A DNA stretch of 8,875 bases from Pseudomonadota bacterium. GTDB lineage: Bacteria; Pseudomonadota; Alphaproteobacteria; Caulobacterales; Caulobacteraceae. The notes beneath the pieces were generated by a model. That model had not been told where the DNA came from. It saw nothing but the letters and a program-made list of their open reading frames with translations, and did no database searches. The DNA is taken from positions 1 to 8,875 of the forward strand of contig JAEZIH010000122.1 in NCBI GenBank assembly GCA_023416055.1, in the 5' to 3' direction. Every line of letters begins with the position of its first letter. Positions within the stretch are counted from its first letter, which is position 1. Positions 1-5,955 of this stretch are shown piece by piece. A program made the position numbers and the translations under genes.

Positions 1-74
1 GGGGGCGGGGCCCCCCTCCCCCCCCCCGGCGCCTGGGGGGGCCGTCCGAGCCCGGCCGCCCCAAGCCTCGGCTC
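1..74. other. Gene-free G/C homopolymer-rich edge
   Basis: No gene is visible here. The first ~43 bases are almost only long G and C runs, including a run of ten C at 18-27 and seven G at 35-41. GGCCCCCC at 9-16 can pair with GGGGGGCC at 36-43. That would give an 8-bp hairpin with a 19-base loop just downstream of the minus-strand hydrolase. No T tract follows it on either strand, so it is a poor intrinsic terminator candidate. It could also be a low-quality contig end. Confidence 0.5.
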
Positions 75-1085
75 TCACCAGATGCTCGGCGCCGCGGCCT
101 CCGGGTATCGCTCCAGGGCGGCGGCCCAGGCTTCAGGTTCGCCCTTCAGGCGGGAGTCCAAAAAGGCCGCCACCAGATCGCCTGTCAGGGCGTGAGCCCT
201 GTCTCCGCCGATTTCACCGAAGCGTGACCTGCGCAGGTCGGGTGGAATCCCGGCTTGCAGGAGGGCGGCGTCGGTGAAGTCGAAATGCTTCATCGTCGCC
301 ACCTGAAGGGCCTCATCGTTGTCGCTTCCGACCGAAAGGCCGCGCCAGACATCCGCCCGGCGGTTGCGGGAGCGCTCGGCCTCGCCGGCGGTCTGCCCAA
401 GGACGTAGAGGATGGACGCCTCAGGGGGCGCGGCGCTTCCGGGCGGCAGATCGCCATCCAGATTGACGGCCACCGCGCCGGGCGCGCGCGAAAGGGCCAG
501 GACGCCCGCCGCGCCGCCCAGCGAATGACCGACGAAGGCGACCCGCGTCGCGTCGACTTCCGCGAAAAGCGGGCTTCCGTCGGCGCGCACCCGCGCGAGC
601 GCCGCCAGAGTTTCCTCAGCCGCCGCCGCATACCTTTCCTGGGAAGCGCCGGGCGATTGGCGCGGGTTCAGGGCGAGGACCGCATACCCCCGGCTGGCGA
701 GGTCCTCGATGAGGAGCCGATAGTCGTCCGATCCCGTGTTGGCGCCGGGCTGGAAGATCACCAGCGGAAAGGGCCCGGGCAACGACGGGGCGTCCCGGCG
801 GGCGGCGGTCATGGCGCGGTCCAGCGCGGTCGCGACGGCGGGGCCGAAGCGACGCTCCAGCATCCTGCTTCGCTCTGGTGTCAACGAGGGCGCCGGCGCC
901 GCCCCGCCGTCGCCGGCAGGGTAGTAGAGCCGGCCGTCCGCCGCGCCCGCAACCCCGACCGCATAGGGCCCGCGGGGCTTCACGGCCTCGATGGGGGCGA
1001 CGTCCGCCGGCGCGGCGACATCCTGGGCCGCCGTGCACCCGAAGCAGGCGAGGGCGGCGAGGGTCAGAACGGGGTGTGAGGGCAT
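75..1085 (-). CDS. Exported alpha/beta hydrolase, PAF-acetylhydrolase/dienelactone-hydrolase-like
   Basis: This 336-residue protein has the layout of a serine alpha/beta hydrolase of the platelet-activating-factor acetylhydrolase/dienelactone hydrolase type, so esterase or lipase activity is likely; the substrate is unknown. The N terminus (residues 1-20) is hydrophobic, with Cys at 14 and 17. It looks like a signal peptide, possibly a lipoprotein, but neither Cys sits in a canonical lipobox. Residues 107-143 give the usual first strand, oxyanion loop and helix (PLVIFQPGANTGSDDY, then LASRGYAVLALNPR). The nucleophile elbow is GHSLGG with Ser188. Asp210 or Asp212 in NLDGD and His267 in MKHFDF complete a plausible triad. 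The loop reads FQPG where relatives often have FSHG. The ATG is the only start after an in-frame stop at 1116-1118; its ribosome binding site is weak. The gene stands alone on this strand, divergent from 1244-1645. The fold is secure; the substrate is not. Confidence 0.88.
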   Translation of the reverse strand: MPSHPVLTLAALACFGCTAAQDVAAPADVAPIEAVKPRGPYAVGVAGAADGRLYYPAGDGGAAPAPSLTPERSRMLERRFGPAVATALDRAMTAARRDAPSLPGPFPLVIFQPGANTGSDDYRLLIEDLASRGYAVLALNPRQSPGASQERYAAAAEETLAALARVRADGSPLFAEVDATRVAFVGHSLGGAAGVLALSRAPGAVAVNLDGDLPPGSAAPPEASILYVLGQTAGEAERSRNRRADVWRGLSVGSDNDEALQVATMKHFDFTDAALLQAGIPPDLRRSRFGEIGGDRAHALTGDLVAAFLDSRLKGEPEAWAAALERYPEAAAPSIW

Positions 1086-1107
1086 CCCGCAAGCACGCCG
1101 TCGGTCG

Positions 1108-1126
1108 CCGGGACGTCAAGTCCCGG
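1108..1126. promoter_or_regulatory. Inverted repeat in divergent intergenic region (IR1)
   Basis: A perfect 7-bp inverted repeat, CCGGGAC-GTCAA-GTCCCGG, lies 22 bases upstream of the hydrolase ATG. Its position between divergent genes suits an operator or a 5'-leader hairpin of the hydrolase transcript. In DNA this GC-rich a chance repeat of this size is possible. Confidence 0.35.
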
Positions 1127-1132
1127 GCGCCC

Positions 1133-1149
1133 CGAACGGGGAGCGTTCG
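1133..1149. promoter_or_regulatory. Inverted repeat in divergent intergenic region (IR2)
   Basis: A perfect 6-bp inverted repeat, CGAACG-GGGAG-CGTTCG, starts six bases after IR1 and has the same 5-base loop length. A 7-base direct repeat, TTCGTCG, occurs at 1146-1152 and 1157-1163, one helical turn apart. Together they suggest a regulator-binding region controlling the divergent hydrolase and 1244-1645 genes. No convincing sigma-70 -35/-10 pair could be assigned. Confidence 0.3.
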
Positions 1150-1230
1150 TCGATCCTTCGTCGCGTGGCGGCGCCGTTGTCGCATCGTGCGCGCCCGAAC
1201 CGGCGAGCCGGCGCATGTCTGGTCGAAACC

Positions 1231-1237
1231 AAGGAGG
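1231..1237 (+). promoter_or_regulatory. Strong ribosome binding site for 1244-1645
   Basis: AAGGAGG lies six bases upstream of the ATG at 1244. It fixes the start of the small secreted protein, although the reading frame stays open much further upstream (to at least 878). Confidence 0.85.
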
Positions 1238-1243
1238 TTCACG

Positions 1244-1645
1244 ATGAGATTGAAAACCCTCGCGGGTGTCGGGCTGGGCTGTTGCCTTCTGGCCGGCGGC
1301 GCCACGGCCCAGAGTTTCCTGGAACGCGCGGTGAAACGGACCGCCGAGGCCGTGGAAGCGGCCGTCGTGCGGGCGCCTGACAGCCCGGCGGGCGAGGTTG
1401 CGCAGGAAGGCCTCGCCGCGTCTCCAGCCGATCGCACGCAGCCGCGAGAGCGGGGCCGCGGTCGTGGCCGCAACCGCGCCGACGACGCACCGGAAGCCCA
1501 GGGCCTGCAGGGGCTTCCGGAGGATGAACGCTTCCGCGCCTGCGAGGCGCGATATCCGATGAACGGCCTTTCCGGAGACGCCTTCATCCAACGGTCCACC
1601 CAATTCAGCGCCTGCATGGGGCCGACCTGGGGGGACGGCGGATGA
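1244..1645 (+). CDS. Small secreted protein of unknown function
   Basis: This 133-residue protein is not one I recognise. The start is set by a near-perfect AAGGAGG. It begins with a textbook signal peptide: MRLK, then a hydrophobic stretch with a Cys pair at 13-14, and a likely cleavage site ATA|Q after residue 22. The mature protein starts with an amphipathic helix-like segment rich in Ala, Glu, Arg and Val (about 24-43). It then has a low-complexity, basic Arg/Gly stretch (RGRGRGRNR, about 70-78). The C-terminal part (about 92-133) is more ordered-looking, with two Cys at 100 and 124 that could form a disulfide in the periplasm. The stop overlaps the ATG of a 42-codon ORF (ATGA), and an exported NTF2-like gene follows, which suggests one transcript. 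The hydrophobic N terminus and the two spaced Cys make a real exported product likely. No enzymatic motif is visible. Confidence 0.75.
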   Translation: MRLKTLAGVGLGCCLLAGGATAQSFLERAVKRTAEAVEAAVVRAPDSPAGEVAQEGLAASPADRTQPRERGRGRGRNRADDAPEAQGLQGLPEDERFRACEARYPMNGLSGDAFIQRSTQFSACMGPTWGDGG

Positions 1646-1770
1646 ACAACCGGACCTGCTGCGCAGAATGCGCACTGACGCCGCGGACGCCCATACGCGG
1701 GTCCGGCCGCCTCACAGGCCGGGCGCGCCTCGCCGTGCCGGCCCTGCAATCGCGAGGGGGCAAGGCATGA
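1642..1770 (+). CDS. Possible small ORF (42 aa), cysteine-containing, coupled at both ends
   Basis: This 42-codon frame begins at the ATG that overlaps the stop of 1244-1645 (ATGA). It ends at a TGA that overlaps the ATG of 1767-2672 (again ATGA). The peptide starts MNNRTCCAEC and continues as a basic, Arg/Gly/Pro-rich tail with no hydrophobic segment. The CCxxC cluster could bind a metal, but two or three Cys alone are weak evidence. The upstream purine tract (GGGGGGAC near 1629-1636) is a poor ribosome binding site, so translation would depend on coupling from the upstream gene. Third-position G+C is high but no clearer than in the competing frame. It may be a genuine micro-protein, a leader peptide coupling the flanking genes, or a chance frame. 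Confidence 0.35.
   Translation: MNNRTCCAECALTPRTPIRGSGRLTGRARLAVPALQSRGGKA
1754..1760 (+). promoter_or_regulatory. Ribosome binding site for 1767-2672
   Basis: GAGGGGG lies six bases before the ATG at 1767. It favours this start over an in-frame ATG at 1668, which has no such tract. It lies inside the possible 42-codon ORF. Confidence 0.65.
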
Positions 1771-2672
1771 CGGGCGTAGTACTTGTCGGCCTGTGGGCCC
1801 TCGCGCTCGCGGCCGGCCAAGCGACGGGCGCCTCGGGGGAGGTCGCACAGGCGGCTCCGGCCGCTGGCGACCCTGCCGCCCCGTCCCGTGTGGGGGAGGT
1901 CATCACCGCCGAGCATGACTTCGCCGCTGACGCCGCCGCGCTTGGCATTAACGGCAGCTTCAACCGGTGGGCGGCGCCGGGCGCCATCGTGATCGGCTCG
2001 ACCGGCGTGCTGCCTGTGCCGGTCGCCTATCCGCCGGACGTTCCCAAGCCTGAAGACGAGCCTTCGCTGGTCTGGTGGCCCAATTTCGCGGGCGTCGCAC
2101 TGTCGGGGGACCTGGGCTTCACCACCGGGGGCGTGGAGGTCGGCGGGCGCCGGGCCGGCCACTACTTCACCATCTGGAGCCGGCAGGCTGACGGGTCGTG
2201 GAAATGGGTCTTCGATGGCGGGTCCGCGGCGAGCGCGGCCGATGTACCGGGGCCGGACACCCAGCCTGTGATCCTGCAAACGTCGAGCCGGGGATCCGCC
2301 TCGCCCGGTGAGGCCATGGCCGAGGTCGACCGGGCCGAGCAGCAGCTCGCCGCCCGGGCCCGCACGGACCAGAAGGCGGCCCATCTGGATGTCCTGCTGC
2401 CCTCAGGCCGCCTGTATGTCGCGTCCCTGCCGCCGGCAACAGGCGAGGCCGGGTTCGGCGAGGCGCTCGATCACTGGCCGGACACCTTCGAGTTTTCCCC
2501 GGCGGAGGGCGGCGGCGCATCCTCGGCGGGCGACCTGGTGTGGACCTACGGTCGGTCGGGGGGCGGCGGCTACTACGTCTGCCTCTGGCAGCGTCAGGAG
2601 GCCGGCTGGGCACTGGCCTTCACACAAATGGTCCCAGGGCGCCGGCCCCCGGCGGCGGCGGTCGAAGGCTGA
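1767..2672 (+). CDS. Exported protein with two NTF2-like (DUF4440/SnoaL-type) modules
   Basis: This 301-residue protein appears to contain two NTF2-like domains in tandem. The first (about 42-150) has an AEHDFAADAAALG helix start and the typical closing strand pair GHYFTIWSRQ/DGSWKWVFDGG. The second (about 178-291) starts with a helix (EVDRAEQQLAARAR) and closes with GYYVCLWQRQ/AGWALAFTQMVP. Closing strands of this kind are characteristic of DUF4440/SnoaL-like proteins, which form cone-shaped ligand-binding or enzymatic folds. No catalytic residues can be assigned with confidence. Residues 3-17 are hydrophobic and followed by an Ala/Gly-rich stretch, suggesting export, though the usual positive residues before the hydrophobic core are missing from this start. 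An in-frame ATG at 1668 would add an Arg-rich extension but lacks a ribosome binding site. The gene is the last of the plus-strand cluster and is followed seven bases later by a terminator hairpin. Confidence 0.75.
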   Translation: MTGVVLVGLWALALAAGQATGASGEVAQAAPAAGDPAAPSRVGEVITAEHDFAADAAALGINGSFNRWAAPGAIVIGSTGVLPVPVAYPPDVPKPEDEPSLVWWPNFAGVALSGDLGFTTGGVEVGGRRAGHYFTIWSRQADGSWKWVFDGGSAASAADVPGPDTQPVILQTSSRGSASPGEAMAEVDRAEQQLAARARTDQKAAHLDVLLPSGRLYVASLPPATGEAGFGEALDHWPDTFEFSPAEGGGASSAGDLVWTYGRSGGGGYYVCLWQRQEAGWALAFTQMVPGRRPPAAAVEG

Positions 2673-2678
2673 AACTGA

Positions 2679-2714
2679 AAGCCCCGCCGGGCCCTCCGGC
2701 GGGGCTTGCTTTTT
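2679..2714 (+). terminator. Strong intrinsic terminator between convergent genes
   Basis: AAGCCCCGCCGG (2679-2690) pairs perfectly with CCGGCGGGGCTT (2696-2707) around a GCCCT loop. This 12-bp stem is followed by GC and five T at 2710-2714. It starts seven bases after the stop of the double-NTF2 gene. On the other strand the hairpin follows the dehydrogenase stop but is trailed only by TCAGTTTC, so it may stop minus-strand transcripts less efficiently. It separates the plus-strand cluster from the minus-strand operon. Confidence 0.92.
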
Positions 2715-2734
2715 GCGGGGCGGATCGCTGCGGC

Positions 2735-3622
2735 TCAGGCCACTTGGGCGGCCCGATGGGCTTCGGCGCTGGCCACCTCGCGTTCCGCCTGGGTGAAGCC
2801 GTAGGCCGGAACGATCGCGCCCGTCGGGTCGGAAACCCGGTCCCAGGCCTCGAGCAAACGCTCGCCGGCGTCGGCGCCGCCGCCGATGTAGGCGCCCGGC
2901 GTCAGGGTGACCTGGGCCTGGGCGAAGTGGCCGGCGCCAGCGCAGACGATGGTGCGGGTCGGGGCCTCGTCGATCACCAGGGGCAGCAGGGCGGGGCTGA
3001 CCAGGGCCGGATCCAGCTGCGCAAGGCTGTCCTCCGCGAGCACGCCCTCGGTCATCCGGGTGGCTGCGGTCGGCGCCAGCGAGTTGACCCGGATGCCGTA
3101 CTTCTCACCCTCTATGGCGAGCGTGTGCATCAGGCCGACCAGCGCCATCTTGGCCGCGCCGTAGTTGGCCTGGCCGAAATTGCCGTAGAGGCCGGACGAG
3201 GAGGTGGTCATGACGATGCGGCCGTAGGTCTGGCTGCGCATCACCTCCCACACCGCCTTGCAGCAGATGGCCGCCCCCATCAGGTGCACATCGACCACAA
3301 GGCGGAAATCGGCCAGGTCCATCTTGGCGAAGCTCTTGTCGCGCAGGATGCCGGCGTTGTTGATCAGGATGTCGATGCGGCCCCAGGTCTTCAGCGTACG
3401 CTCGACCATGCCTGCCACGGCGGCCTCGTCGGTCACCGAGGCGGCGACGCCGATGGCCTCGCCTCCCGCGCTGGCGATCTCGGCGGCGACGGCGTCGGCG
3501 GCGGCCTGGTCGACGTCGTTGACGACCACCCGCGCGCCCTGACGGGCGAGGAACAGCGCATGCTGACGGCCCAGTCCGCCGCCTGCGCCCGTGACAATGG
3601 CGACGCGCCCTTCGAGCCTCAT
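2735..3622 (-). CDS. Short-chain dehydrogenase/reductase, HSD17B4/(3R)-hydroxyacyl-CoA dehydrogenase-like
   Basis: This 295-residue protein is an NAD(P)-dependent short-chain dehydrogenase, probably oxidising a hydroxyl on an acyl-CoA or a lipid/steroid-like substrate. The nucleotide site is TGAGGGLG (11-18). Asp at the end of the second strand (VVVNDVD, about 36) favours NAD. NNAG is at 88-91. Catalytic Ser141, Tyr154 and Lys158 lie in SSSGLYGNFGQANYGAAK. That active-site block, and VHLMG where many SDRs have an Asn, resemble the dehydrogenase domain of peroxisomal multifunctional enzyme type 2 (HSD17B4). At ~295 residues it is longer than a typical 250-residue SDR. The extra C-terminal segment (about 220-295) also matches that subgroup, but the hydratase and SCP2 domains are absent. 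The start has AAGGGG (3629-3634) six bases upstream. The gene lies 40 bases after the TetR gene and closes the operon. Family is certain; substrate is inferred from context. Confidence 0.93.
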   Translation of the reverse strand: MRLEGRVAIVTGAGGGLGRQHALFLARQGARVVVNDVDQAAADAVAAEIASAGGEAIGVAASVTDEAAVAGMVERTLKTWGRIDILINNAGILRDKSFAKMDLADFRLVVDVHLMGAAICCKAVWEVMRSQTYGRIVMTTSSSGLYGNFGQANYGAAKMALVGLMHTLAIEGEKYGIRVNSLAPTAATRMTEGVLAEDSLAQLDPALVSPALLPLVIDEAPTRTIVCAGAGHFAQAQVTLTPGAYIGGGADAGERLLEAWDRVSDPTGAIVPAYGFTQAEREVASAEAHRAAQVA

Positions 3623-3628
3623 GGGAAT

Positions 3629-3634
3629 CCCCTT
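3629..3634 (-). promoter_or_regulatory. Ribosome binding site for the SDR gene
   Basis: On the minus strand AAGGGG sits six bases before the ATG at 3622, in the 40-base gap after the TetR gene. The dehydrogenase can therefore be translated independently of the upstream overlapping genes. Confidence 0.7.
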
Positions 3635-3662
3635 GCAGTGGTGGTGAAATCGCCGCCGGGCG

Positions 3663-4394
3663 TCAGCGCCGGGCGGGCTTGCAGATCTTCATGAAGCCCG
3701 CGGCCATGAAGCTGGCCATGCGGTCCTTCACCGCCCCGAAGTCGTCGGAGTCGCACAGGCCGCCGGACAGGCGGTTGATCCGGCCGGTGCGGGCCAAGGT
3801 TAGCATCAGGGCGCCGGTGACGAAGTGGTAGCCCCAGAAGATGTCTTCCTCGGCGCAGTCGGGGAGGGCCTTCTTGAGCAGATCGATCAGGCGCAGGACC
3901 ACGGGGTCGAAGTGCAGGTCGAACAGCTCGGCGCCATAGGGCGTGTTGGACACCTGCGCGCCCAGGGCGCCGTAGTTCTTCCAGTTTTCGCCGCCCTGGC
4001 TGTAGAGGTCGAGGTCGGTGTCGAGGAAGGCGCGCAGGGCGCCCTCCACTGTCGGCTTGCCCCGGCTGGCGACCTCGTAGTCCTCCAGCGCCTTCATCCG
4101 CAGAGCGCTGGACACGTCGGCGCGCCGCGCGATCACGGCGTCGAACAGCTTCTTCTTGTCGGTGAAATAGTAGTTCAGCAGGGTGTGGTGCACGCCGACG
4201 CGCTGGGCCACGTCCTTCAGGGTGACGCCGTACAGGCCGTGGATCGAGAACAGATACTCGGCCGCGTCGAGGATCTGCTCCATCATGTCGGCGCGCTGCT
4301 CGACCTTGGTCCGCCGACGGCGCGGCGCCGCTTCGGCAGTCCCTTCGGAGACGGCCGGCACGGGACGTTCGGACCTCTTTTCAGCAACCGCCAT
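3663..4394 (-). CDS. TetR-family transcriptional regulator
   Basis: This protein (243 residues from the ATG at 4394) is a TetR-type one-component repressor. After a basic, Pro/Arg-rich N-terminal tail of about 30 residues comes the DNA-binding domain (about 34-90). It contains ILDAAEYLFSIHGLYGVTL, then the helix-turn-helix LKDVAQRVGVHHTLLNYYF and the conserved F-DKKKLFDAV. The C-terminal ligand-binding domain is mostly helical and less conserved; its effector is unknown, but an acyl-CoA or free acid would fit the neighbours. The start overlaps the end of the acyl-CoA ligase gene by 14 bases. A TTG six bases further upstream (4400) is an alternative start; both share only a weak GCGAG-like site, so translation is probably coupled to the ligase. 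A regulator placed inside the operon it presumably controls suggests feedback. Its operator is probably upstream of the MFS gene, outside this window. Confidence 0.93.
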   Translation of the reverse strand: MAVAEKRSERPVPAVSEGTAEAAPRRRRTKVEQRADMMEQILDAAEYLFSIHGLYGVTLKDVAQRVGVHHTLLNYYFTDKKKLFDAVIARRADVSSALRMKALEDYEVASRGKPTVEGALRAFLDTDLDLYSQGGENWKNYGALGAQVSNTPYGAELFDLHFDPVVLRLIDLLKKALPDCAEEDIFWGYHFVTGALMLTLARTGRINRLSGGLCDSDDFGAVKDRMASFMAAGFMKICKPARR

Positions 4395-5955
4395 AGTCAA
4401 CTCGCAAACGCATCTTGTCGATCTTGCCGGTGGACGCCAGCGGCATCCGGTCCAGCCTGATGATCTCGTCAGGTATCCACCACGGGGCGACCCGGCCGCG
4501 CAACGGGGCCAGCAGGTCCTCGTCGCTGGCGGGACCCTCGCCGCTGGGCTGTACCACCAGAATCGGCCGCTCGCCCCACTTCGGGTCGGGACGGCCGATC
4601 ACCGCAGCCAGGGAGACCGAAGGGTTCTCGTTGATCACCGCCTCGATCTCGGCCGGATTGATCCATTCTCCTCCGGACTTGATCAGGTCCTTGGACCGGC
4701 CGGTGATGACCAGAGAGCCGTCGGGGTCGAGCCGCGCGAGATCGCCGGTGGGAAACCAGCCGTCCGCGTCGGTGGCGCTCTCGTCCTGGCCGAAATAGCG
4801 CTCCACCACCGAGGCGCCGCGCACGCGCAGGTGACCCTCAACCCCCCGCTGCTCGGGCAGGGGGGCGCCTTCCGCGTCGGTCAGCAGCAGGTCCAGACCA
4901 AAGGCCGGACGTCCGCACAGATGGGCGGCGCGGCCGGGGTCGTCCGGTACGGCGCAGACACCGAGAGGGGAGAGTTCGGTCATCCCCCAACTGGTCTGGA
5001 CGGTGACGCCGAGACGAGCCTCGATCCGCTCCATCAGCGCCGGGGACATCGGGGCGCCCCCAACGATGACCCGCTTCAGGCTGGGCGTGCCGCCGCCCTG
5101 GGCGTCGAGATATTCCACGAGGCCCAGCCAGACGGTGGCTACGCCGACGGCGAGGGTCACCTGCTCCGCCTCGATCAGCCGCGCCAGACTGGCGCCGTCC
5201 AGATGCCGCCCCGGCAACACCAGCTTGGCGCCCACCGCCGGCGCCGCGAAGGGCAGGCCCCAGGCGTTGGCGTGGAACATGGGAACCGCCGCCAGCACGC
5301 TGTCCGATCCGCTGATGGCCATGGCGTCGGTCTGCAGCTGCCGCAGGGTGTGAAGGGCGCTGGACCGGTGGGTGTAGGTCACCCCCTTCGGGGCCCCGGT
5401 GGTGCCCGAGGTGAAGCACAGGCCGCAGGGCGTGGTCTCGTCGAACCCGCCCCAGACGCCCGGCCGCGCCGCGGCCACCAACGGCTCGAGGGCCTCGGGA
5501 GACGAGGCTTCGGCCGGCAGGTCCACAACAAGGATCCGCTCCAGTCCGCGGGCGCGCTCGGCCACACGGCGGGCCAGCGGCGCCAGGTCCGCGCTCACGA
5601 TCAGCAGCCGCGCCTCGGACTGGCCCAGCATGGCGGCCAGCTGGGTCTCGGTCAGGCGAGGGTTGAGCGTGTGGCACACGGCGCCCATGCCCATGATGGC
5701 GTACCAGGCCTCAACGTGGGCCTGGGTGTTCCAGGCGAGGGTGGCGACCCGGTCGCCCGGTCGCACGCCCAGTCCGCCGAGAGCGCCCGTGACCTTCAGA
5801 CTGCGGTCGCGCAGGGCGGCGTAGCCGATGCGGTCGGTGCGGCCGTCCTCTCTCGCCGTCACCACTTCCCCGTCGGGTCTCCACTTGGCCGCATGGTCCA
5901 GGAACTTGTCGAGGGTCAGGGCGAACGCCTGCATTTCCCCGTCGATCATGGGCAT
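4381..5955 (-). CDS. AMP-forming fatty-acyl-CoA ligase (AlkK-like)
   Basis: This 524-residue ANL-superfamily enzyme would activate a carboxylic acid with ATP and join it to CoA. The order of motifs is complete. The phosphate loop TSGTTGAPKG is at 182-191, followed by the MFHANAWG segment (about 226-233) seen in medium/long-chain ligases such as AlkK. Then come WGMTELSP (323-330), WFPTGDLARLDPDG (400-413, with Asp405), GRSKDLIKSGGEWINPAEIE (419-438), and the C-terminal STGKIDK with the expected catalytic Lys511. Nothing key is missing. The frame is open further upstream, but those residues are the Arg/Pro-rich antisense-like translation of the esterase gene. The family's usual N terminus begins near MIDGEMQAF, so I chose the ATG at 5955. 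The ATG at 5949 overlaps the esterase stop as ATGA and is equally plausible. Neither has a clear ribosome binding site, which points to translational coupling. Chain-length preference cannot be read from sequence. Confidence 0.93.
   Translation of the reverse strand: MPMIDGEMQAFALTLDKFLDHAAKWRPDGEVVTAREDGRTDRIGYAALRDRSLKVTGALGGLGVRPGDRVATLAWNTQAHVEAWYAIMGMGAVCHTLNPRLTETQLAAMLGQSEARLLIVSADLAPLARRVAERARGLERILVVDLPAEASSPEALEPLVAAARPGVWGGFDETTPCGLCFTSGTTGAPKGVTYTHRSSALHTLRQLQTDAMAISGSDSVLAAVPMFHANAWGLPFAAPAVGAKLVLPGRHLDGASLARLIEAEQVTLAVGVATVWLGLVEYLDAQGGGTPSLKRVIVGGAPMSPALMERIEARLGVTVQTSWGMTELSPLGVCAVPDDPGRAAHLCGRPAFGLDLLLTDAEGAPLPEQRGVEGHLRVRGASVVERYFGQDESATDADGWFPTGDLARLDPDGSLVITGRSKDLIKSGGEWINPAEIEAVINENPSVSLAAVIGRPDPKWGERPILVVQPSGEGPASDEDLLAPLRGRVAPWWIPDEIIRLDRMPLASTGKIDKMRLRVDYGGC

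Noticed and set aside
1200..1211. Short palindrome CCGGC-GA-GCCGG upstream of 1244
   Set aside because: A 5-bp stem with a 2-base loop is too common at this G+C content to claim as a site.
878..1243. N-terminal extension of the small secreted protein into the hydrolase gene
   Set aside because: The added residues are Arg/Pro-rich shadow sequence; AAGGAGG and a signal peptide mark 1244 as the start.
616..1848. Minus-strand open frame of 410 codons spanning the hydrolase and the intergenic region
   Set aside because: It is Arg/Pro-rich, crosses the divergent intergenic region and the well-signalled 1244-1645 gene, and overlaps the true hydrolase frame without motifs.
3654..3675. Direct repeat CGCCGGGCG (3654-3662 and 3667-3675) at the TetR stop
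   Set aside because: It is short, of a composition expected by chance in this GC-rich DNA, and partly coding, so I do not call an operator.
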